A stretch of DNA of 64,000 nt. It comes from Mesorhizobium sp. WSM4904. GTDB lineage: Bacteria > Pseudomonadota > Alphaproteobacteria > Rhizobiales > Rhizobiaceae. The number at the start of each line of letters is the position of its first letter. The stretch's first letter is position 1. The position numbers were made by a program, and so were the translations under genes. Positions 18,728 to 26,536 of this stretch are shown piece by piece. The stretch lies in contig NZ_CP121354.1 in assembly GCF_029674545.1 (NCBI RefSeq), forward strand, positions 4,473,001-4,537,000, given 5' to 3'. The notes under the pieces were generated by a model. That model made no database searches, had not been told where the DNA came from, and saw only the letters and a list, made by a program, of their open reading frames with translations.

Positions 18728-21700
18728 TCAGAGTCGCGAAATCAGGTAGCGCAGCGCGGACCGGCTCGGCATGAAGAAGTAGCCGCCGCCCTTCGTGGTA
18801 ACGAATTGCGGCATGTTCTTAAGGACCGTGACCTTTTCCCATGATGGGATCGAGAACCGGCCACGGCTGCCTTCCTGCGTCCCGATCATCGGGTCCTTCT
18901 CGGCAACCAACCCCTGGAACGAGGTGGACGAAACCCAGGTCTGCTGAATGAACTCGTATTGGCGCTCGATGTCGGCGTTGAGGCACATGAAGAGCAGACC
19001 TTTTTCGACCTTTCCACCTCTCTTCTTTTTCTCGTAGGTGCGGCCGACGCGCAGGATGCGGTGGCGCTTGCCGATCTGAATCTGGGTCTCGCGATCCTCC
19101 CCCAGCGAATCGCGCGGGTTGGAGCGGCGTACATGGGAACCCAGAGGACAATGATGTCCTTGCGGATCCTCGGCACCGAGCGCGAAATCATTGTCTACGG
19201 CACGGCCCGGGCGGTCGGGATTGCGCACCAGCGAACTGCCGTTCTGCCAGCGGCCGAGCATCTTGGCGGCAACCCAGTCTTGCGTGATGGCCGAGTTTTT
19301 CGTCTCGCCCGCAGTGCTCGCGGCAGCCTTGGCGCAATAGTCGTTGAAGCGATCGACATGCTGCTCGAACTGGCGCACGACGAGGAAGGAGCCGTTGCGG
19401 CCGAAGTCGCGCGGCGGCGGAGGCAGACCTGGAATCTGGCGGCTGCGGCGCACCTGCGACAGGATGCCGGTCTGGTCCTGTGAGGCCGAGACGGAAGGAG
19501 AGGCCGGATAAAAGCCGTGCTCGTCGCGGTAGCCGAACAGAAACTCGCCCGGCGCAACGAGATGCATCGGTGCGACACCCTTGTTGGCGCGCGACGTGCC
19601 CCGGATGACCGGTTGGGAAACGCCATCGACAAAGCCGAAGTGCTCATAGGCGCGCTCGCGCTGCGGCTTGCCGTCATTTTTGGTGGCATCTTTAGCGGCC
19701 TCACCGTCCTTCTTTGCGGCACGTGAGGGTGCGGGACCCTTCTTCGGCTCGCGATTCACGATGAGCGGCAGTTCGGCGACGATTGTCATTCCGGCGCCTG
19801 TCGTCTCTCGCTTCACGGCGGCTACGTCCGGCTCCAGTGTTTCTTCCGTCCTGGCGTAGCAGACCAGGACTGCGTCTATGCGCTTATCGAGCGAGCCCCA
19901 TTCCCATTTTTCCGGGCCATCGCCACCGGTATCATCGAGGATGCGGCTGCGCTCGGGGTTGCCCATGCCGTGCCGGAAAGCGATTGGAAAGGTTTCCAGC
20001 GGATCGTCGTCGACATTGCCCTGCAGGCCCAGGTGCCTCAATCCGCAAGGGCCGAAGGCCACGATCATGGCCCGATCGGCCGGCACGCCGTCGCCGAAGG
20101 TTGTCCGCTTGAGCACGAAATCCAGCCACGCCTTGCGCGCCCCTGCCTGCAGATTGTCCGGCACCTGGATCGCCAGCATATGCCCTCTGGCAAGCGCACC
20201 CAACGGGCCGAAGAAGATGGTCTGGATCTCTCCGGTCTCCAGTTGTTGTTCGAGAGGTGTCGGGAAGGCGGAATTGATGTTGGCCAGTAGCGAGGTAGTC
20301 TTTTCAACCGTGGTTTTTTCGACCGCCGGCCGCTGCAGCGAACCGAACAGGCTCAGCCAGTCGCGAGCCTCATTGCCGACAGTTGATGCAATGCCGCGCC
20401 TTATCCGGGAGTTGATGCGGATACGCCTGGTGTTGAGGTCGGGATAGGCCGAGTACCAGAACAGCGTCGGCACCTGTTGGCGCCGTGCCCAGCGCTTGAA
20501 GCGGTCGCCGTCGCGCGCGCCGTCGAGAAACAGCCAGCGCGTGCGCGGATAGCCCTTGGTGTTGCTCCAAACGCCGGTCAAGCCAGGCGCCGCCTTGGCT
20601 ATGAAGTCCTCGAGATAACTTTCCCAGCTGCCGCCGTAGTTGGAGAAGAACATCAGCTTGTCGGTGCCGGGCAGCAATATCCAACGGGCGAAATGGATAG
20701 TGTTGATGGTGTTGAGAAAGCCCGGCCTGAACGCTTTCTGCGCCCCTATCGAGATCAGGTAAAAGGAAAGCCTGAGCGCCAGGCGTCTCAAGGTGCCGGC
20801 CTTCATCGTCGAAATCGCGGTCAGATTGTTTTGCGCCGCATGGTCCTCCTTGGCGAGGATCTCTTTCAGGGTAGATATGTCGATCGACGCGGTCTCCGGC
20901 CGATCCTTGTCCTCCAGGTGTCGCAGCGCCCAGAAGCAGAGCCCCAGCAGGAGTGCAGCGGATGCCAGTATTCCAAGCGCGCTCAGCAACAGCGAGATGC
21001 CGGCGATGAAGATGCTGCGGATGTTGAACCCAGCGGGATCCTCGAACACCTTCGCATAGGTCAGCCAGGCGCAGCCGAGCCAGAGCGCGATGACGCTTAC
21101 AAACACTGGCGGCGCAAGGAACGTCGAGCCAAACGCTCGAGGCCAGCTGCCTGCCGGTCTCTCCAGCAAACTTTCGGCCGGTTCGAATGCCCAAGAAAAC
21201 GTTTCCAGCAACCGCAAATGCTGGCGCGCCTCGGCGAGCACCGCGGGAGCATCGCCTATGCCGCTGCGCGGTCGCTCGACGACGCCCCGCACCGCTTCGA
21301 ACAGATCCTGCTCAGCCTTGATGCGTTGGACGGAGTGTCCCGGAGTTCCGGAAAAGACCAGCCCAGCCGCGCTGCCGAAAGAGGGCGATATTTCGATGTG
21401 ACGCTTCTTAAGGAAACCCTCCAGCGAGCCACCGTCCCGCAAGCCGCACGCGTCCCTGAAGATCGGCCGCAGCCGGTGGCCCATGGCTTGCGTGACGGCG
21501 CCGATGACGTCATCGGTGCTGCCGTCGCCGGACATCTCGAACACAAGTGCCCCGGTCTCCAGGCCCGATTTCTCGTCCTTGCCGGTGGCGGCGACGGCCA
21601 GGCTGGTGAAATGAATCGTGCCGACCCCGTTGAGCGCGTCTTTGATCTCGTCGATGGCCGGATTGCCGAGGGCGTCGACCTTGCTGCGCACGACATCCAG

Positions 21701-23068
21701 CGGCACGGCGCGGTTGATCGGGCAGACCACCGTCACCATCGACTGGGCGACCGTGCGGCAAAGCGGCGAGCGCTCGAAATCGACTTTGAGGCTCGCCGGA
21801 TACGCGCCGATATAGCCCAATTTGCCGGCCCTGCCCCGGACACGATCGAGCTTCGGCTTGCTGAACAGGGCGCGAAGGCATTCGCCGATCTGGATGCGGG
21901 CAATCTCGGCGCCGATGCACAAGTGGATGCCGTGACCGAAAACCATGTAGTCGCGATGCGGCCGCGAGGTGTCGAACTCGTTTGGCCGCTGTACGATTTC
22001 CGGATCGAACATAGCCGACAGTGTCGCCGGCATCACGACCGTTCCGGCCTTTACCAGACGTTCGCGGCGCGTGCCCTGGCCGATGACCGCGTCGCGCCTA
22101 GTGTAGCGCCAGGGTCCGATCCAGATCGGCTTGAAGCGCATGGCTTCGAGTATCGCCCGGTCGAGCCTGTCGATGCTGTTTTCGGCAAGCGCCGCATCGA
22201 CGGCCTGCCGGGCATCGGCGCGCGACAGGATCACGTCCAGGCAATTACCTCCGGCGAGCACGTTGGTCGGGACGAAGCCGGCGATCATGCCCAGCATGAT
22301 GGAGTGTATGTCGGGCAGCGACAGGCGTTTCTGATCGAGCTGGGCGACCAGCCGCGCCAGCGGCCGGTCGTCTTTTTCCCGCCGGCTCCTGATCGCGGCG
22401 ATCGAACGATCGATGACCTTGATCAGGCGATCGCCGCCGACGACCGCGAGCTGGCGCGTGGTGGCGTCGGCCAACGGATCGGAGAAGAAAAGCGCGCTGA
22501 GCGCGATCGACCAGTCGGCGAATTCGGTCTCGTCGTCGATGTCGAGGCCGAAATAGTCGCGGCAGATGCGCACCGGCACGATCTTCATCAATCCGGCGAC
22601 GGCATCAAAGCCGGGGCTGGCACGGGTCATGATAGCGCGCGAATGCCGCTCGGCGATCGGCCTGACTTTGGCTTCGACTTCCGACGGCGGAAAGGCGCTA
22701 AGCACGGCGGACTTCATCTGCCGGTAGGCGCCACTGTCCTGCATGCCGAGGATGAAGTTCGATCCCCTCGCCAGCTCGGTCATTTCCGGCCCGTAAGGCG
22801 TTTCGAACTCGTCGCCGCGCTCCAGTATGTCGCGGACGTCTACCCCTTTGGTGACGAGTAGAAACCTGCGGCCGAAGGCGAGGTTCGGATGGAAGCGCCG
22901 CAGCAAGGCCAGCCACCAACGCGGATGATCCTCCATAAGGAACTTGGCTATGCGTGCGGACAGCCCCTTCTTGCGCAGCCGTTCGATGTCGAATGGCGGC
23001 ATTGCCGACACGGGGCCTTGCTTTTTCTGGGCCTCGCGTATGCCTTTGAAATACTTCCACTTGATCAT
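18728..23068 (-). CDS. Cytochrome P450 - membrane - DyP-type peroxidase fusion
   Basis: About 1446 aa numbered from ATG 23068 (a GTG at 23095 would add 9). Residues ~20-440 are a P450: E308-A-M-R311 (ExxR) and the haem loop FGHGIHLCIG with Cys384. The I-helix reads AGFVPT, lacking the usual acid-Thr pair. Residues ~440-600 form a non-haem alpha/beta module, then two membrane segments (~650-675, 685-715). A second alpha/beta stretch (~790-890) follows, then a DyP peroxidase from ~950: FGFVDGVSQP (Asp1148) and CPLGSHVRRSNPR with proximal His1312. No redox-partner domain is present. This suggests a peroxide-driven or isomerase-type P450 coupled to a peroxidase; the substrate is unknown. A CRP-type palindrome lies 80 bases upstream. 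Confidence 0.85.
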   Translation of the reverse strand: MIKWKYFKGIREAQKKQGPVSAMPPFDIERLRKKGLSARIAKFLMEDHPRWWLALLRRFHPNLAFGRRFLLVTKGVDVRDILERGDEFETPYGPEMTELARGSNFILGMQDSGAYRQMKSAVLSAFPPSEVEAKVRPIAERHSRAIMTRASPGFDAVAGLMKIVPVRICRDYFGLDIDDETEFADWSIALSALFFSDPLADATTRQLAVVGGDRLIKVIDRSIAAIRSRREKDDRPLARLVAQLDQKRLSLPDIHSIMLGMIAGFVPTNVLAGGNCLDVILSRADARQAVDAALAENSIDRLDRAILEAMRFKPIWIGPWRYTRRDAVIGQGTRRERLVKAGTVVMPATLSAMFDPEIVQRPNEFDTSRPHRDYMVFGHGIHLCIGAEIARIQIGECLRALFSKPKLDRVRGRAGKLGYIGAYPASLKVDFERSPLCRTVAQSMVTVVCPINRAVPLDVVRSKVDALGNPAIDEIKDALNGVGTIHFTSLAVAATGKDEKSGLETGALVFEMSGDGSTDDVIGAVTQAMGHRLRPIFRDACGLRDGGSLEGFLKKRHIEISPSFGSAAGLVFSGTPGHSVQRIKAEQDLFEAVRGVVERPRSGIGDAPAVLAEARQHLRLLETFSWAFEPAESLLERPAGSWPRAFGSTFLAPPVFVSVIALWLGCAWLTYAKVFEDPAGFNIRSIFIAGISLLLSALGILASAALLLGLCFWALRHLEDKDRPETASIDISTLKEILAKEDHAAQNNLTAISTMKAGTLRRLALRLSFYLISIGAQKAFRPGFLNTINTIHFARWILLPGTDKLMFFSNYGGSWESYLEDFIAKAAPGLTGVWSNTKGYPRTRWLFLDGARDGDRFKRWARRQQVPTLFWYSAYPDLNTRRIRINSRIRRGIASTVGNEARDWLSLFGSLQRPAVEKTTVEKTTSLLANINSAFPTPLEQQLETGEIQTIFFGPLGALARGHMLAIQVPDNLQAGARKAWLDFVLKRTTFGDGVPADRAMIVAFGPCGLRHLGLQGNVDDDPLETFPIAFRHGMGNPERSRILDDTGGDGPEKWEWGSLDKRIDAVLVCYARTEETLEPDVAAVKRETTGAGMTIVAELPLIVNREPKKGPAPSRAAKKDGEAAKDATKNDGKPQRERAYEHFGFVDGVSQPVIRGTSRANKGVAPMHLVAPGEFLFGYRDEHGFYPASPSVSASQDQTGILSQVRRSRQIPGLPPPPRDFGRNGSFLVVRQFEQHVDRFNDYCAKAAASTAGETKNSAITQDWVAAKMLGRWQNGSSLVRNPDRPGRAVDNDFALGAEDPQGHHCPLGSHVRRSNPRDSLGEDRETQIQIGKRHRILRVGRTYEKKKRGGKVEKGLLFMCLNADIERQYEFIQQTWVSSTSFQGLVAEKDPMIGTQEGSRGRFSIPSWEKVTVLKNMPQFVTTKGGGYFFMPSRSALRYLISRL

Positions 23069-23147
23069 GCGCGTTCGAGCCCCCCGGCTGTCCACATCAT
23101 TGAGATGCCGGCGACCTCATGGCCTAGGTTTGCTTCGGTCCGGCGTA

Positions 23148-23163
23148 TGTGATTTTTTTCACA
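23148..23163. promoter_or_regulatory. CRP-type site TGTGA-N6-TCACA
   Basis: A second perfect TGTGA / TCACA pair with a six-base spacer (all T). It lies 80 bases upstream of the P450-peroxidase ATG and just after the cyclase stop codon. The position suits activation of a promoter for the fusion gene. Confidence 0.7.
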
Positions 23164-23187
23164 GTCGTCCGTGTTCGATCCCAGCGA

Positions 23188-24969
23188 TCATGCAATGGAC
23201 TTGGCCCGATCGAAATTCGCGATCAGGAAGTTGTTCTTCGCGGGATCGACGAACGGTATCCAGCGAATCCTCTGCTCGGAGAAATCCGGATGCCTGGTCG
23301 CGAAAATGGCGAGTTCCCGTTCGGCCTCGTCGCGGCGGCCGCTCCGTATCAAGGCGCCGATTTTGAGGAACCTGGCATAGAAATAGCCCGGCGAAAGATT
23401 GAGCGAGCGGTCGGCAACGGCAATTGCCGCCGGCCAGTCTTCGACGAAGCAGTATGCGGCAGCCAGTTCCCCCAGATTATGGAAGCGGTAAAGGTCGAAC
23501 GGACTCAGCCGCTCGGTATCGAGGAAGTACGGGATTGCGCCGGCGGCATCGCCGAGCAGCAGGTGGGCGCTGCCCATCGCCGAGCGCGCGAAGGCAAAGC
23601 TCGGATTGATGTGGATCGCCTCGGCGAGATGATCGGCGGCAGATGCCGGCTTGCCGCGCATGATGTCGGCCGCGCCGAGGTAGGCGTGCGGCCGCGCGTC
23701 GAGGCTGTCCATCAGAAGCGCCTTGCGCGCGAATGCCTCGACCTTGTCCAGGTCGTCGCTGTCGCCGAAGCGGAGCCATGCCCGCCAGAAATACCACCAG
23801 GCCAGCTCGTTCAGCACGGCGCTGGAATTCGGATCCTCCTGATAGGCCTTGTCGAAGAATTCGAGCGCGATCTCGGTGTCTTTGCGCGTGCGCCTGTTCA
23901 TGTGCCAGCGGCCGCGGCGCACCAGTTGCCAGGTCTCGAGGCTCTCCCACGGCACCTGGAAGGTGCGCACCTGCTCGGCCCGGTCGACTTCCTTATCGAG
24001 GATCGAAACGATCTCGCTGCCGACCTGGTCGCGCAGGCTGAAGATGTCGACGAGGTCGCGGTCGAAGCGCTGCGACCAGACGAGGCGCCCGTTCGACGTA
24101 TCGGTGAGCGAGGCATTGAGCCGTATCTGACCGCTATTGCGCGCCAGCGTGCCGCCGACGATGTAGCGCGCGCCAAGCGCATTGCCGATCAGCCTGGTTC
24201 CAAGGCTGTCGTCGCGGAACTGGAAACTGGATCCTTTGGCGATCACCGAAAGCCAGCGGGTGTTGGACAGGCCGTAGATGATATCCTCGGCAATGCCGTC
24301 GGCCATGTAGCCGACATCAGGCTCGCTTCCGTCGCCCTGGAACGGCAGCACCGCGATTGCCGGCGGTCCCTTTGCGAAGGGCCTGTAATGCCCGGGAGCG
24401 GCGGGGATTGCGGCCAGGGGAGCCGCCATCGCCGCGCCATTGCCGCCGCGCCCGGCGATAAGGACGCGTACCGGCAAGGCGATGTTCTTCAGCATGAACT
24501 CGCCAAGGTCGGTAAAGACCGCCGCCGTCTTGTCCTTCACGTGGTGCCAGGTCGTCTCCGAAATGGCGAGACCGTCATGCGGGGCGAATTCCTGAAGCCG
24601 GGCGGCGATGTTGACGTCGTCGCCGTAGAGACGGCCCTCACGGACGATGACGTCGCCGGTGTTGATCCCGGCCCGGAACGGCATGCGCATCTCCTCGCCC
24701 ACCGAGGCATTGAGCGCCATGATCCGATCCTGGAAATCGAAGGCCGCGCGCAAGGCTTCGATCGGATTGCCGAATTCGGCCATGATGCTGTCGCCGGCAA
24801 CGCCGAATGTGCGGCCGCCAAAGGCGCCGCAGCTGTCGGTGATGATATCGCGCCTTTCCTCGAAGGCCGCGACGGCGCGTTCGTCGTCGATGCCCATCAG
24901 CCGCGAAAAGCCCACGGCGTCGATAGAAATGATTGTCGCAAGCTGACGGGTATAGTTCCGTTCAGCCAT
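23188..24969 (-). CDS. Class III adenylate/guanylate cyclase with TolB-like and TPR domains
   Basis: A 593-aa cytoplasmic protein. The cyclase domain (about 1-170) has the metal aspartates Asp17 (IISIDAVGFS) and Asp60 (GVAGDSIMAEF) and the transition-state Asn/Arg in GDDVNIAARL. The adenine-recognising Lys expected three residues before the GD is a Gly. A TolB-N-like region (AIAVLPF...YMADGIAEDI, about 215-330) and TPR-like helices (about 370-590) follow, an architecture frequent in rhizobia. ATG 24969 follows GAGGG. It lies upstream of and on the same strand as the P450-peroxidase gene. Product (cAMP or cGMP) cannot be told from sequence. Confidence 0.88.
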   Translation of the reverse strand: MAERNYTRQLATIISIDAVGFSRLMGIDDERAVAAFEERRDIITDSCGAFGGRTFGVAGDSIMAEFGNPIEALRAAFDFQDRIMALNASVGEEMRMPFRAGINTGDVIVREGRLYGDDVNIAARLQEFAPHDGLAISETTWHHVKDKTAAVFTDLGEFMLKNIALPVRVLIAGRGGNGAAMAAPLAAIPAAPGHYRPFAKGPPAIAVLPFQGDGSEPDVGYMADGIAEDIIYGLSNTRWLSVIAKGSSFQFRDDSLGTRLIGNALGARYIVGGTLARNSGQIRLNASLTDTSNGRLVWSQRFDRDLVDIFSLRDQVGSEIVSILDKEVDRAEQVRTFQVPWESLETWQLVRRGRWHMNRRTRKDTEIALEFFDKAYQEDPNSSAVLNELAWWYFWRAWLRFGDSDDLDKVEAFARKALLMDSLDARPHAYLGAADIMRGKPASAADHLAEAIHINPSFAFARSAMGSAHLLLGDAAGAIPYFLDTERLSPFDLYRFHNLGELAAAYCFVEDWPAAIAVADRSLNLSPGYFYARFLKIGALIRSGRRDEAERELAIFATRHPDFSEQRIRWIPFVDPAKNNFLIANFDRAKSIA

Positions 24970-25374
24970 GATTGAGCCCTCGGTCCCTGTTTACGGTCCA
25001 GAACAGGCGACTTCCGCTCTCAAAACACTTCGCCGTTTGCCAACGGAAAATCCTCGGCAGGCTCGGCGCGCCGTTGCCACCCTGTCTGGAACTCTAACAG
25101 GGTCTTGCCAAAAGCTCTACCACGAATAGCTAATGGAACGCGTCTTCGGCCCGATCCATGGTTAGCCGTTTATTACCTGAAGCATCAGGTCGCGGAACCT
25201 TCCTTACACATTGGAATCTCGTGGGTTTGATTATTTCAGCTTTCGCGAATGAAGGTGCCGCTGGTTGCGGCGAAACGAGCGTGGAGCAAGGCGTTGTTGC
25301 CCTGTGGCGGAACCAACAGGCCGGGATCCGAGTTTTCCAGCGCACTTGTGCCAACACGAGATTGAGGGGCAGTC
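24970..25374. other. Intergenic region, nothing recognised
   Basis: 405 bases between the divergent cyclase and small secreted protein genes. It presumably holds both promoters. I found no gene, clear operator or strong hairpin. Confidence 0.5.
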
Positions 25375-25629
25375 ATGCGCGCTGTTGTTTTGGCGAGCGG
25401 TATCGCGTTCTTCCTTGTCGGCGGGTCGGCTTTCGCGGCCGAGCAGACGTTGCCGCCGCAGAATGCCAAGAAACTCTCGGAAATCGTCGCCAAGGTCGAG
25501 AAGCGGAACGACTTCCAATATGTGAAGGAGGTCGACTGGAGCAGTGACGGCTATACCGTCACCTATTACACGACCGACAAAGCCAAGGTCGAAATCACCT
25601 ATGATCCGCTGACCGGCGAGCCGAAGTAA
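25375..25629 (+). CDS. Small secreted PepSY-like protein
   Basis: 84 aa with a signal peptide (cleavage near AFA-AE, about residue 22). The mature part is YVKEVDWSSDGYTVTYYTTDKAKVEITYDPLTGEP, which resembles a PepSY-type beta-alpha unit. The start follows GAGGGGCAGTC. The role is unknown; a related ending (YDPLTGAI) appears in the unlinked secreted protein at 33047. Confidence 0.75.
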   Translation: MRAVVLASGIAFFLVGGSAFAAEQTLPPQNAKKLSEIVAKVEKRNDFQYVKEVDWSSDGYTVTYYTTDKAKVEITYDPLTGEPK

Positions 25630-25713
25630 GCGCGGTGCTTGCTGTTCAGCCATTCCGTACGGACGGCTTCCTGCATAGATTGATGCTTTGAAAGCCGCAC
25701 GGCGGAGGAGAAT

Positions 25714-26463
25714 ATGCGTTTCCCGATCAGGGTGGTTTTCTGGCTTGCCCCGGCGTCGGTCCTGGGCACGTTGATCCTGGGCGTATCGACTTCGGAGCCG
25801 GCGCGGGCAGACGGGCCGTCCTTCGACTGCCGGAAGGCTGAATTGCCTGCTGAGAAGGCGATATGCGCGGACCCGCAATTGTCGGCAATCGATGTGCTCG
25901 TCACCAAGGCTTTCAACAGTTTCGAACCCGCCTTCGGCGGCGACAAGCGCAAGATCGCCAGACAGCTGATCGCGGACCGGAATACCTGCAAGGCGGAGGC
26001 CGCCTGCATCGTCAGCGCCCAGAACAATGCGCTGCAGACCTATGGCACGGCGCCTTCCTGGGTTGAGGAGTACAACATTGCCCTGATCGGCAAAAAGGCG
26101 CTCGACATGGCGGCACGGGCGCCCAAGCCGGCCGATCAGCCCCTCCCCTCGTCGATCGGCGGATGCGGCATCACCCATATCGCGACGCTGACGACGAGGC
26201 TGGGCGACGATCCGCTGGCAACCGCCGGTCCGGAAGCCGGAAGCGCTGCGACATTCACGAATGGCGGAACCGCGGTGTCCTACGACCGCGAGCCGGGGCT
26301 GGCGAGCGCCAAAGTCGGCGATCCGGTCGTCATGTGTCTGATCTCGATCCCGCGCGATTGTCCGCAGGGCGATCTGCGCGGCAGGGTCTATTACGGCGTC
26401 GATCTCGCCGGGAAGGGCACATGGACCCTGCCCGATTCGCAGCATCTATGCGGCGGCGCCTGA
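25714..26463 (+). CDS. Secreted protein with LprI/DUF1311-like N-terminal domain
   Basis: 249 aa with a signal peptide (about residues 1-32). The mature N-terminus has the cysteine pattern FDCRKAELPAEKAICADP followed by a helix and CKAEAACI, typical of the lysozyme-inhibitor LprI/DUF1311 fold (about 37-95). The C-terminal half has further cysteines and no family I recognise. The start has a strong GGCGGAGGAGAAT. It lies 84 bases after the PepSY-like gene and may share its transcript. Confidence 0.78.
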   Translation: MRFPIRVVFWLAPASVLGTLILGVSTSEPARADGPSFDCRKAELPAEKAICADPQLSAIDVLVTKAFNSFEPAFGGDKRKIARQLIADRNTCKAEAACIVSAQNNALQTYGTAPSWVEEYNIALIGKKALDMAARAPKPADQPLPSSIGGCGITHIATLTTRLGDDPLATAGPEAGSAATFTNGGTAVSYDREPGLASAKVGDPVVMCLISIPRDCPQGDLRGRVYYGVDLAGKGTWTLPDSQHLCGGA

Positions 26464-26536
26464 AGACCCTGCCGCAATGCCGGGCAGGCGCTTCTTTTGC
26501 AGGGCGCGATGCCGGCTTTCGGCGCCCATCAATCGC

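Noticed and set aside
20477..22861. Plus-strand frame of nearly 800 codons opposite the P450-DyP gene
   Set aside because: Despite its length it reads as random Arg/Asp/Gln-rich sequence; the minus strand holds recognisable haem motifs.
23149..24975. Plus-strand frame of about 600 codons opposite the cyclase
   Set aside because: Shadow of the cyclase gene; the minus strand has intact catalytic motifs and TPR helices.
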